64,000 nucleotides of DNA from Tagaea sp965279565. Its GTDB lineage: Bacteria > Pseudomonadota > Alphaproteobacteria > CACIAM-22H2. Under the pieces are notes generated by a model, which worked only from the letters and a program-made list of their open reading frames with translations, was not told the origin of the DNA and made no database searches. Positions 26,349 to 34,404 of the stretch are shown piece after piece (the first letter of the stretch is position 1; each line of letters starts with the position of its first letter). A program made the translations under genes and the position numbers. The stretch lies in contig OZ257249.1 of the NCBI GenBank assembly GCA_965279565.1, positions 2,108,001-2,172,000 of the forward strand. The letters are read 5' to 3'.

Positions 26349-27215
26349 TCAGCCCGGGCCGGGGCCTTCGATCTTGAAGGTCGGGCCGTCGACCTTGAGC
26401 ACACCGTACTTGTCGAAGAGCTGGTCGTAGTAGCCGTCCTTCTTCGTGTCGTTGAGCGCGCCGACGACCGCCTCGGCCAGCGCCTTGTTGGCGAAGGCGA
26501 AGGTCGCGGTCTGCGGGAACACGCCGCTGATCGCGCGGGTGAAGTCGCCGCGCTGCTGCATGAACATCGCCGTCGCGTCGATGCTGGTCGCCGCGTCGGC
26601 CTGGCCCGCGCGCAAGGCCTGGAAGGCCTCGGCGAAGTTGTTGAAGGTGCGGACCTCGACGGGCTTGAGGCCTTCCTTGACGAGGATGTCGCTCACCTCG
26701 CGGGTCCGTCGCTCTTCGATGCCGCCGAGCTCGACCGAGATGCGCTTGCCGGCGAGATCCTGGATCTTGGCGATCTTGAGCGGGTTGCCACGCGCCGCGA
26801 GGAAGCTCACAGCCGCCTGCTCGTAGGGCACCATGTACATCAGCTTCGAGCGTTCCTCGGTGAAGAAGATGCCCGTGTTGATCATGTCCCAGCGCTTCGC
26901 GGCAAGGCCGGGGATCATCGCCGAGAACTCTATGCGGATGTACTCCGGCGTCAGCCCGAGGCGCTTGGCGACCTCGTTGCCGAGTTCGACGCGCATGCCC
27001 TGGAGCTGGCCGCGCTCGTCGACGAACTGGAGCGGCGGCAGCGTCGGATTGATCGACATCACCAGCGTGCCCGCCTTGATGATGTTCGGCGGCGATATCT
27101 TCGCCTGCGCGCGCGCGCGGCGCGGCAGTGCGGACATCGCGAGGGCGGCGCCGGCGGCGGCAATCAGGCCACGGCGGTCGAGGCGCAGGCTGTCTGCTTT
27201 GGTCTTGCGGGTCAT
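26349..27215 (-). CDS. Amino-acid ABC transporter substrate-binding protein (family 3)
   Basis: 288 residues. Tat-type leader with DRRGLIAAAG and a cleavage region ARAQA. SBP family 3 blocks: GTLVMSINPTLPPLQFVDE, GMRVELGNEVAKRLGL, WDMINTGIFFTEERS, DLAGKRISVELGG and the hinge LRAGQADAATSID. Binds a polar amino acid or related nitrogen compound. A sigma-54-like promoter lies 40-55 bases upstream. The gene is followed by a stable hairpin and the permease gene. Confidence 0.9.
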   Translation of the reverse strand: MTRKTKADSLRLDRRGLIAAAGAALAMSALPRRARAQAKISPPNIIKAGTLVMSINPTLPPLQFVDERGQLQGMRVELGNEVAKRLGLTPEYIRIEFSAMIPGLAAKRWDMINTGIFFTEERSKLMYMVPYEQAAVSFLAARGNPLKIAKIQDLAGKRISVELGGIEERRTREVSDILVKEGLKPVEVRTFNNFAEAFQALRAGQADAATSIDATAMFMQQRGDFTRAISGVFPQTATFAFANKALAEAVVGALNDTKKDGYYDQLFDKYGVLKVDGPTFKIEGPGPG

Positions 27216-27254
27216 CGGGACACTCCCTAGGGCTCGGTTTGAGGCACGGATGTA

Positions 27255-27270
27255 TGCAATTCGGACGCCA
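27255..27270 (-). promoter_or_regulatory. Candidate sigma-54 promoter for the amino-acid binding protein gene
   Basis: On the minus strand TGGCGTCCGAATTGCA has the GG and GC elements ten bases apart and matches the TGGCACG-N4-TTGCA consensus except at the end of the -24 box. Predicted transcript start near 27243, about 28 bases before the ATG. Confidence 0.6.
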
Positions 27271-27273
27271 GAA

Positions 27274-28167
27274 CTAGGCCGCGGGGAGGACCCCTAGGGC
27301 GGCGAGATCGCGGCGCAGGATCGCCGCGTCGGCGGCCGGCAAGGGCAGGCGGGGCGCGCGCGGCGGGCCGACGGGCCGGCCCATCATCGCGAAGCCCGCC
27401 TTGGTCGCCGAGACGTAGCGCTGCCCGCCCACCCAGCGGACAATCGGCAGGATGCGCTTGTAGAGGGCGAGGGCGGCCGGCTGGTCGCGGGCGTCGGCGA
27501 CAAGCTCGAACAGGCGTGCGGAATCCTTCGGCAGCAGGTTCGAGCACACCGCCACCCAACCCTCGGCGCCGAGCCAGAACGACTCGTAGCCGAGAATCCC
27601 GGCGAACACCGTCATCCGGTCGCCGCAAAGGTCGATGATGTCGCGCACGCGCGTCACCTCCAGCGTCGATTCCTTGATGTAGCGCACGTTGTCGATGCCG
27701 CAGAGCCGCTTCACGGTTTCCGGACGCATGTCGACATTCGCGGTCGCCGGGTTGTTGTAGATCATGATCGGGATGCCGATCGCCTCGCCGATGCGCCGGT
27801 AGTGCTCGAAAAGCTCGTCTTCGGTCGGCGTGCAGTAGAACGGCGGGATGATCATCACGCCGTCGGCACCCAGCTTCTCGGCGCGCTTCGACAGGCGGAT
27901 CGATTCCTCGGTCATCTCGGCGCCGGTACCGATCAGCACCGGCACGCGCCCGCGCGCCGCCTTGATTGCCGTTCCGGCGACGGCCTCGGCCTCCTCGTCG
28001 GTCAGCGACAGGAACTCGCCGGTCGAACCGAGCGGGATAAGGCCGTGAATGCCCTGCTCGATCTGCCAATCGACGAGATCGGCCAGCGCCTTGAGATCGA
28101 CGCTCTTTCCGTCGGCCGAGAACGGGGTGATCAGGACGGTGTAGGTGCCACGGAATTTCTTCGCCAT
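27274..28167 (-). CDS. Dihydrodipicolinate synthase-family aldolase/lyase
   Basis: 297 residues from the ATG at 28167 (MAKKFRGTYTVLITPF); upstream codons are arginine-rich and not part of it. DapA-family barrel: GLIPLGSTGEFLSL (substrate carboxylate site), PIMIYNNP with the catalytic Tyr (about 136) and the Schiff-base Lys in YIKEST (about 164). Family members cleave or dehydrate 2-keto acids (KDG aldolase, hydroxyproline-pathway deaminase, N-acetylneuraminate lyase) as well as making lysine. Being a catabolic neighbour of amino-acid uptake genes rather than lysine genes, it is more likely a lyase for an imported compound. Its start region lies by a 20-base palindrome, a probable operator. 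Confidence 0.85.
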   Translation of the reverse strand: MAKKFRGTYTVLITPFSADGKSVDLKALADLVDWQIEQGIHGLIPLGSTGEFLSLTDEEAEAVAGTAIKAARGRVPVLIGTGAEMTEESIRLSKRAEKLGADGVMIIPPFYCTPTEDELFEHYRRIGEAIGIPIMIYNNPATANVDMRPETVKRLCGIDNVRYIKESTLEVTRVRDIIDLCGDRMTVFAGILGYESFWLGAEGWVAVCSNLLPKDSARLFELVADARDQPAALALYKRILPIVRWVGGQRYVSATKAGFAMMGRPVGPPRAPRLPLPAADAAILRRDLAALGVLPAA

Positions 28168-28181
28168 CGACTTGTCCAATT

Positions 28182-28201
28182 GTATGACTGTGCAGTCATA
28201 C
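28182..28201. promoter_or_regulatory. Palindromic operator between divergent genes
   Basis: GTATGACTG-TG-CAGTCATAC: two perfect nine-base arms with a two-base centre, 15 bases upstream of the DapA-family start and 52 before the phosphotriesterase-family start. On the minus strand it overlaps a -10-like TACAAT. The GTATGAC/GTCATAC half-sites resemble operators of GntR-family regulators. No such regulator gene is in the window. Confidence 0.6.
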
Positions 28202-28253
28202 TGACTGGAAAGCCGACAGCGAGGCAAGGCTGCGATTCGCGGCAAGGAAGCCG

Positions 28254-29276
28254 ATGATAGAGTTAACAACAGTGCTGGGTCCGATGCCTGCCGACGCGCT
28301 CGGCCTCGTGCTGCCGCACGAACACGTGCTGTGCGACCTGACGCCGATGGCTCTGCGCGATCCGGCAATCCCCGAAACGCGCATTGAGTTGGCCAATGCC
28401 CATGCGGTCGCGTACCGGCCCAACGACCACAAGGGCAACCACCTGCTGTCGCGGCAGGCGGTCGCGCGCGGCGAACTCGACGCGTTCGCCGCTGCCGGCG
28501 GGGGCACCATCGTCGAAATGACCACCGACGGGATCGGCCGCGACCCGGAAGGGCTCGCGACGCTTTCGCGCGCGACCGGGGTGGCGATCGTCGCGGGTGC
28601 GGGGTTCTATACCGCGGAATTCGTCGACGCCGAGACCCGCAGCCAGGACGCGGACCAGCTTGCCGGCCGGATCGAGGCGCAGATCCGCGAAGGCTTCGCC
28701 GGGACAGCCGTCCGCGCGGGCATCATCGGCGAGATCGGCTGCGCATGGCCGCTCGCCGATTTCGAGCGCCGCTCGCTCGTCGCCGCCGCGACCGCGCAGC
28801 GCCGCACGGGCCTGTCGGTCAACGTGCATCCCGGCCGGCACCCGGATGCGCCGCACGAGATCATGGACGTGCTCGAACGCGCCGGCGCCGACCCCGCCCG
28901 CGTGGCGATCAGCCATGTCGACCGCACCTATTTCGATTTCCCCTCGATCGCCCGGCTCGCGGCGCGCGGCTGCTGGATCGAATTCGATTTCTTCGGCATC
29001 GAGACGTCGCAATACTGGTTCGGCGTCGCCGACCTGCCGACCGACTGGATGCGGCTGCGCTATGTGCGGCAGGCGATGGAAGCCGGGTTCGGCGACCGCG
29101 TCCTGCTGTCGCACGACATTTGCACGCGCTCCCGGCTGGCGGCCTATGGCGGGCACGGCTATGCCCATCTGGCCGCCAACGTGACCGGGCTGATGCGCGA
29201 GCGCGGCTTCACTGTGGCCGAGATCGACCGACTGATGCGCGACAATCCGCGCCGGTTCCTGACCGGCGGTGCCTGA
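28254..29276 (+). CDS. Phosphotriesterase-family metal-dependent hydrolase
   Basis: 340 residues, ribosome site AAGGAAG. Binuclear-metal amidohydrolase-like motifs: LPHEHVLCDL (H22, H24), IIGEIGC with a Glu as bridging ligand (about 161), ISHVDRTY (about 221) and LLSHDICTR (Asp about 286). A bridging Glu rather than carboxylated Lys is known in part of the PHP branch. Substrates in the family range from phosphotriesters to lactones and N-acyl amino acids. Divergent from the DapA-family gene and followed within ten bases by the aminotransferase, so it is probably an enzyme of the same catabolic pathway, for example a lactone or amide hydrolase. Confidence 0.82.
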   Translation: MIELTTVLGPMPADALGLVLPHEHVLCDLTPMALRDPAIPETRIELANAHAVAYRPNDHKGNHLLSRQAVARGELDAFAAAGGGTIVEMTTDGIGRDPEGLATLSRATGVAIVAGAGFYTAEFVDAETRSQDADQLAGRIEAQIREGFAGTAVRAGIIGEIGCAWPLADFERRSLVAAATAQRRTGLSVNVHPGRHPDAPHEIMDVLERAGADPARVAISHVDRTYFDFPSIARLAARGCWIEFDFFGIETSQYWFGVADLPTDWMRLRYVRQAMEAGFGDRVLLSHDICTRSRLAAYGGHGYAHLAANVTGLMRERGFTVAEIDRLMRDNPRRFLTGGA

Positions 29277-29286
29277 CGGAGGAATG

Positions 29287-30168
29287 ATGGCAAGCGAACC
29301 GATCCTCTATTGCGACGGCGACTACCTGCCCGAAAGCCGGGCCCGGCTTTCGGCCTTCGATCTCGGCATCCAGTTCGGCGACGGCATCTACGAAGTCGTG
29401 TCGGCATGGAAGGGCCTCGTCTTCCGGCTCGACGACCATGTCGCGCGGCTGATGGACTCGCTGCACGCCGCGCGCATCGACGCCGGCCTCGACCGCGCGG
29501 CGTGGTCTGCCGTCGTGCGCGAGACCGCCAGGCGCAACGGGCTTGCCGATGCCGCCGTGAAGATCATCGTGACGCGCGGGATGCTGCAGCCGGGCAATCC
29601 GGATCCGCGCGCGGCCCGACCGAGCGTGCGCGCCTTCGCGACACCCTATGCGCATCTCGGCACGCCCGAGCAACGCGAGAAGGGCATTCGCCTGCAGATC
29701 GGCCACCAGCGCGGCATGGCGCCCGACACGCTCGACCCGCGTTACAAGCACATCTCGCGGCTGCAGTACCAGCTTGCCAAGATCGAGGCACTCGACAGCG
29801 GCTATGACGACGTCGTGTGGCTGTCGGCGCAGGGCTTCGTCGAGGAAGCGCCGCGCTCGAACCTGTTCCACGTGAAGCAGGGAATCCTGCGCACGCCCGC
29901 ACTTGGCGTGCTGCACGGCATCACGCGCAAGACCTTCTTCGAACTTGCCGCCGAGCTCGGTATCCCGGTCGAGGAGGGCGTGGTGACGGCCTTCGACCTG
30001 TTCGCCGCTGACGAGGTTTTCACCTGCTCGACGTCCGGTGCGGCGCTTGGTGTGCGCGAGGTCGCGGGGCGGCCGATCCGCGGCGGGGCGCCCGGCCCGG
30101 TGACGAAGCGGCTCAACGAACTCTACTGGCGCAAGCGCGAGGCCGGCTGGCACGGGACGCCGCTTTGA
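29287..30168 (+). CDS. Class IV aminotransferase (D-amino-acid/branched-chain type)
   Basis: 293 residues from the second of two adjacent ATGs, four bases after GGAGGA. Fold-type IV PLP enzyme: YCDGDYLPESRARLSAFD, GIQFGDGIYEV, catalytic Lys in YKHISRLQY (about 154), EEAPRSNLF (PLP nitrogen-binding Glu) and TSGAALGV (phosphate-binding). Features fit D-alanine/D-amino-acid transaminases, but 4-amino-4-deoxychorismate lyase relatives look similar. The stop overlaps the TTG start of the next gene. Confidence 0.85.
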   Translation: MASEPILYCDGDYLPESRARLSAFDLGIQFGDGIYEVVSAWKGLVFRLDDHVARLMDSLHAARIDAGLDRAAWSAVVRETARRNGLADAAVKIIVTRGMLQPGNPDPRAARPSVRAFATPYAHLGTPEQREKGIRLQIGHQRGMAPDTLDPRYKHISRLQYQLAKIEALDSGYDDVVWLSAQGFVEEAPRSNLFHVKQGILRTPALGVLHGITRKTFFELAAELGIPVEEGVVTAFDLFAADEVFTCSTSGAALGVREVAGRPIRGGAPGPVTKRLNELYWRKREAGWHGTPL

Positions 30169-33080
30169 GTCTCCGGCTTTCCGGCGAGCACATCCGCGAC
30201 GCAGGGCGGCGGGTACGCCTGCGTTTCGACGGGCACGAGATCGAAGCGATCGAGGGCGAGACGATCGCCGCGGCGCTGACTGCCGCCGGTATCCACACGC
30301 TGCGGCGCGCGCGCTCGGGCGCACCGCGCGGACAGTGGTGCGGCATGGGGGCCTGTTTCGAATGCGTGGTCACGGTCGATGGCCGGCCGGAGCAGCGCGC
30401 CTGCCTTGCCAAAGTCGCCGACGGCATGGACGTGCGCTCCGCTCCTCCGGACGTGCCTTCTGCCCTGGCGCCCGAGCCCGCAGCCGAACCGGAGCGCCGC
30501 ACGCCGGACGTACTCGTCGTCGGTGCCGGACCGGCGGGGCTGCATGCGGCGCGCGTCGCTTCGTCGGCCGGGCTGTCGGTCGTCGTGCTCGACGAACGGC
30601 CGGCGCCCGGCGGCCAGTATTTCAAGCCGCTCGGGCCCGGCCATGAATTCGCGCCGGGTGGCGCCGATGCGCAGTTTCGCGCGGGCGGCGCACTCGTCGC
30701 CGCGGCGAAGGCGGCGGGAGCCGAACTTGTCGGCGAGGCGGTTGTCTGGGGCGCCTTCGCGCCGGACGAGGTCGCGACCCTGATCGCGGGTCGCGCGGTC
30801 GTCTTCGCACCCAGGCGCCTCGTGCTCGCGACCGGCGCCTACGAGCGGCCGGTCCCGATCCCGGGCTGGACGCTGCCCGGCGTGATGACGACCGGTGCGG
30901 TGCAGACGCTGGCGCGCAGCTACCGGGTCGCAGCGGGGCGGCGCGTCGTCGTGGCGGGCAACGGACCGCTCAATCTCCAGACGGCGCTGGAGCTAGTCGA
31001 TGGCGGTGCAACGGTCGTCGCGGTCGTCGAAACCGCGCAGCGGCCGGGCTTCGGCATGCTGCGCGATGCTCTGGCACTTGCTGCCGCCGCACCCGATCTT
31101 GCCTTCGAGGGCCTGCGCATGCTGCGCCGCCTTGCGGCCGCCGGCGTGCCGGTCCACTGGGGTCGTGCTGTCACGCGCGCCGACGCCGGTGTCGACGGGT
31201 GCTTCGCCGCGGCAACGCTCGACGACGGCACCGTGCTCGAAGGCGACGCGCTGGCACTCGGTTACGGGTTCGTGCCGTCGAGCGAGCTGTCGCGCCAGCT
31301 CGGCGTGCGCCATCGCTTCGTCGACACGCATGTCGGCGGGCTCGCCGCCGAGGCTGCGGACGACGGCAGCTGCAACGTGCCCGGCGTGCACGTGATCGGC
31401 GACGGAGCCGAGATCGGCGGTTCGCGCGTCGCGGCCGCGCGCGGCGTTCTCGCCGGTGCGGCGGTCGCGACGGCCCTGGGAAAGGCCGTATCCGAAGTCG
31501 AGGTCGCCACCGCGCAGCGCGACCTTGCGGCAGCCCGGCGCTTCCAGCGCGCGCTGTGGCGCGTCTACGGCCAGAAGCCGTTCGACGCCGCCGCCATCGA
31601 CGATGCGGCGATCGTCTGCCGCTGCGAAGAGATCGACGCGAAGACGATCCGTGCCTGTCTCGCCGCCGGGGCGATGTCGCTCGGCGGCCTCAAGCGTCGC
31701 ACGCGGGCGGGCATGGGCCGTTGCCAGGGACGCAACTGTGCGGCGACGCTCTCGCGTCTCGTTTCGGCGCACGCGGGACGAATGCCCGGCGAGTTCGACC
31801 TGTTCGCGCCGCGCGTGCCGGCCAAGCCGGTGCCGGTCACGGCCCTCGGCTTCGAGCAGCCCGAATGGGGCGGCCACAAGGTGGTCGAGGCACCATTGCC
31901 TGCGCGCGCCCGCACGCGCGCCGCCGAGACGCACGCGCGCGAAGACCGCACGACAGACGTGCTGGTGATCGGCGGCGGTGTCCTCGGTTCGTCCTGCGCG
32001 CTCGCGCTTGCCGCACTCGGCATCGAAACTCTGGTCGCCGAACGCGACGAGCCCAACCTGCAGGCTTCCGGTGCCAATGCGGGCAGCCTGCATGTCCAGC
32101 TTCTGTCCTTCGATTTCGGCGACAAGGCGCAGGCGGGCGGCGGGCCGGCAGCGAAGACGCTGGTACTCGGCCCGCCGGCGATCGCGCTGTGGCGCGAGAT
32201 CGAGGCGGCTTCGGGCACCGATCTCGAGATCCGCACCACCGGCGGGCTGATGGTCGCCGAGACGCCGCGCGACATGGCGTTTCTCGCCGCCAAGACCGCG
32301 CTGGAACGTTCCTATGGCGTCGCGTGTGAGACGATCGGCGCCAGAGACCTGCGCGACCTGTCGCCGGCCCTGTCGGAGAAGCTGATCGGAGCCGCCTGGT
32401 GCCCGAGCGAAGGCAAGATCAATCCCGCGACCGCGACCTATGCCGTCGTGCGGCTCGCCGAGGCGAAGGGTGCCCGATTCCTGACCGGCGTCGAGGTGAC
32501 GGCGATCGAATGCGACGGTGCGGGTTTCCGCGTCGCGACCGGCCGCGGCGACATAAGCTGCCGGCGGATCGTCAATGCGGCGGGCCCCTGGAGCCCGCGT
32601 ATCGGTCGCATGCTCGGCGTCGACGTGCCGGTCAAGGGTGCGCCCTTGCAGATCGTCGTGACCACGCCGGGTCCGAAGATCGTCACGCAGCTCGTGGCGC
32701 ATGCCGACCGCCACCTGACGCTCAAGCAGGCCGATACCGGCGGCTTCATCGTCGGCGGCGGCTGGACGGCGGCTTCGGAAGCGGCGACCGGCCTGCCGCG
32801 CGTGCTGCGCGGCTCGATGGAAGGAAACCTGTGGGTGGCGCGCCGCGTCGTGCCCGCCCTGGACGGCTACAACGTGCTGCGCGGCTGGGCGGCGATGAAC
32901 GTCAATCTCGACGGGGCGCCGCTGGTCGGCGAGGTGCCGGGCGTGCCCGGCTTCTTCAACGCGGTGACGTCGAACGGCTACACGCTGGGGCCGATCGTCG
33001 GGCGCATCACCGCCGACCTCGTCGCCGGCCGGGATCCCGGAATCGACGTGTCGCCGTTCCTGATCGGGCGTTTCGGCTAG
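30165..33080 (+). CDS. Four-domain Fe-S/FAD dehydrogenase (HcnA-HcnB-HcnC-like fusion)
   Basis: 971 residues, TTG start overlapping the aminotransferase stop. Order: a 2Fe-2S domain with C59-x4-C64-x2-C67-x12-C80; an FAD/NAD oxidoreductase (VVGAGPAG, 118-125; ATGAYERPVPIPG); a BFD-like 2Fe-2S domain (IVCRCEEI ... MGRCQGRNC, about 483-525); then a second FAD domain of the D-amino-acid oxidase type (DVLVIGGGVLGSS from about 599; IVNAAGPWS; GWAAMNVNLDGAPLVGEV). In hydrogen cyanide synthase, opine oxidases and D-hydroxyproline dehydrogenase these parts are separate subunits. Here they are one polypeptide. Likely reaction: oxidation of an amino or imino acid (D-amino acid or opine) with electrons passed to the respiratory chain. 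Confidence 0.85.
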   Translation: MSLRLSGEHIRDAGRRVRLRFDGHEIEAIEGETIAAALTAAGIHTLRRARSGAPRGQWCGMGACFECVVTVDGRPEQRACLAKVADGMDVRSAPPDVPSALAPEPAAEPERRTPDVLVVGAGPAGLHAARVASSAGLSVVVLDERPAPGGQYFKPLGPGHEFAPGGADAQFRAGGALVAAAKAAGAELVGEAVVWGAFAPDEVATLIAGRAVVFAPRRLVLATGAYERPVPIPGWTLPGVMTTGAVQTLARSYRVAAGRRVVVAGNGPLNLQTALELVDGGATVVAVVETAQRPGFGMLRDALALAAAAPDLAFEGLRMLRRLAAAGVPVHWGRAVTRADAGVDGCFAAATLDDGTVLEGDALALGYGFVPSSELSRQLGVRHRFVDTHVGGLAAEAADDGSCNVPGVHVIGDGAEIGGSRVAAARGVLAGAAVATALGKAVSEVEVATAQRDLAAARRFQRALWRVYGQKPFDAAAIDDAAIVCRCEEIDAKTIRACLAAGAMSLGGLKRRTRAGMGRCQGRNCAATLSRLVSAHAGRMPGEFDLFAPRVPAKPVPVTALGFEQPEWGGHKVVEAPLPARARTRAAETHAREDRTTDVLVIGGGVLGSSCALALAALGIETLVAERDEPNLQASGANAGSLHVQLLSFDFGDKAQAGGGPAAKTLVLGPPAIALWREIEAASGTDLEIRTTGGLMVAETPRDMAFLAAKTALERSYGVACETIGARDLRDLSPALSEKLIGAAWCPSEGKINPATATYAVVRLAEAKGARFLTGVEVTAIECDGAGFRVATGRGDISCRRIVNAAGPWSPRIGRMLGVDVPVKGAPLQIVVTTPGPKIVTQLVAHADRHLTLKQADTGGFIVGGGWTAASEAATGLPRVLRGSMEGNLWVARRVVPALDGYNVLRGWAAMNVNLDGAPLVGEVPGVPGFFNAVTSNGYTLGPIVGRITADLVAGRDPGIDVSPFLIGRFG

Positions 33081-34378
33081 GACGTCCCGCACCATCCCGC
33101 GACGGTACGCGCCGCGACCTTGATCGCGCGCAGGTAATCCTCGACGTCGACCCATTCGTCGTGGCGGCCGTTCTGGGTGAGATCGCCGCAGAGCGGCCCG
33201 AGGCCGACCGTCGGGATGCCCTTCTGGACGATCGGGTTGCGGATGTCGCTCGAGGTGTGCATCGGGTTGACGAAGGGCTCGGCCTTCGTGACCGCGCGCA
33301 CGGCGGCAGCGACCGTGGCGTAGAGCGGGTGTGTGTCCGGCACCTCGGCCCCCGTCACGCCCGAGATCCATTCGACGCGTGGCGGATTCGTCGCAAGCCA
33401 CGGGTCGGCTGCTGCTGCTGCCGCGACCGCCTGCTCGATCTCGGCCTGGACGGCCGCCAGCGTCTCGGGCGGCGGGAACGAAAGCGCGCAGGAAAGCGTG
33501 CAGTCCGAAGCGATGCGCGAATAGATATCGGGCATCCCGCACGCGACCGAGGACACCAGCAGGTTCGTCGAGCGCCCGACGGCCTTGTCGAGAGCGGCGT
33601 GCCGTACGCGCGCCGCGCGTCGCTCGCCCAACGCGACGAGGGCGGCATGGACAAGGACCGCCTTGTCGAACGGGTTGACCGCGCGGTGTGCGAAGGCGGT
33701 GTGGCTCGGCTCGTTGGTGTCCGGCGCCTTGCCCGCGACGACGACGCGGAACTCGAGCTGGCCCGACGCGAACGCCTTGATCTCGCGCATGCCTACGCCG
33801 GATTCCGCCGGATGGAGATAGACCGCCGCGTCGGCGGTGAGCCCGCCATGCATCAGCGCCGACACGCCGCGCGCATGGCGCTTGCTGGGGGTGCTCGCGA
33901 GGATCACGTCGCCGCGCGGACGCAGGCCGGCGGCGCGCAGGGTCGCGAGCGCCTCGACCATGATCGCCACACCCGACAAGTCGTCGGCCACACCCCATCC
34001 GTGGATGCGCCCGCCGTCGATCTCGCCTGCGAAGGGCGGGTGGCGCCAGCGCTCGGTGCCGGCGACGGATTCGCCGTCGGGATGCGCGAAGAAGATCACG
34101 CTGCGCCCGCCGCCAGTACCCGCCAGCCGCGCGACGACGCTGACGCGCTCGCCGGTGTCGATGGCGCCGGCGGCGGCGAACTCCGCGACCATCGGCACGT
34201 CGAGCGGCCGGTAGCGGACACGCTCGACCGTGCAGCCGACCGCCGCCGCGGCCGCCGCGACGCGTGCTTGCACGGCTTCCTCGCCGTCCGGCTGCGCGGC
34301 GATCAGCCCGCGCAGGAACTCGATCGAATCCGCACGGCGGCGTTCGGCGGCAGTGTCGGTAGCGGTCGTTTCGTCCAT
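33077..34378 (-). CDS. M20-family metallopeptidase-like protein lacking the catalytic Glu pair
   Basis: 433 residues, convergent with the dehydrogenase gene (stops overlap by four bases, CTAG). M20/ArgE/DapE features: FFAHPDGES (His99, Asp101), GWGVADDLSG (bridging Asp near 132), YLHPAES and GRHDEWVDVEDY with the last metal His. Where active enzymes have (D)EExG, with the general base and a metal ligand, this protein has STPSKRHARG (162-171). The chain is otherwise full length with the dimerisation domain. It may be a hydrolase with altered chemistry or a non-catalytic relative. It probably shares a transcript with the aspartate-dehydrogenase-like gene 26 bases upstream. Confidence 0.8.
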   Translation of the reverse strand: MDETTATDTAAERRRADSIEFLRGLIAAQPDGEEAVQARVAAAAAAVGCTVERVRYRPLDVPMVAEFAAAGAIDTGERVSVVARLAGTGGGRSVIFFAHPDGESVAGTERWRHPPFAGEIDGGRIHGWGVADDLSGVAIMVEALATLRAAGLRPRGDVILASTPSKRHARGVSALMHGGLTADAAVYLHPAESGVGMREIKAFASGQLEFRVVVAGKAPDTNEPSHTAFAHRAVNPFDKAVLVHAALVALGERRAARVRHAALDKAVGRSTNLLVSSVACGMPDIYSRIASDCTLSCALSFPPPETLAAVQAEIEQAVAAAAAADPWLATNPPRVEWISGVTGAEVPDTHPLYATVAAAVRAVTKAEPFVNPMHTSSDIRNPIVQKGIPTVGLGPLCGDLTQNGRHDEWVDVEDYLRAIKVAARTVAGWCGTS

Positions 34379-34404
34379 GCGGGCATTCTCCGGGCGGCGA
34401 GGGG

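Noticed and set aside
26388..28069. Hydroxyproline degradation as the function of the DapA-family gene and dehydrogenase
   Set aside because: The epimerase and alpha-ketoglutarate semialdehyde dehydrogenase genes that define that pathway are not in the cluster, so the assignment was kept general.
28204..28218. A GG-N10-GC spacing before the phosphotriesterase-family gene, resembling a sigma-54 promoter
   Set aside because: Only the two dinucleotides match; the TTGC part is absent. Chance matches are common in this base composition.
30993..33998. A roughly 1000-codon open frame on the minus strand opposite the four-domain dehydrogenase gene
   Set aside because: It is antisense to a gene with clear domains, is dominated by Arg, Gly and Ala, and shows no family motif. 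Long antisense frames are expected in DNA this rich in G and C.
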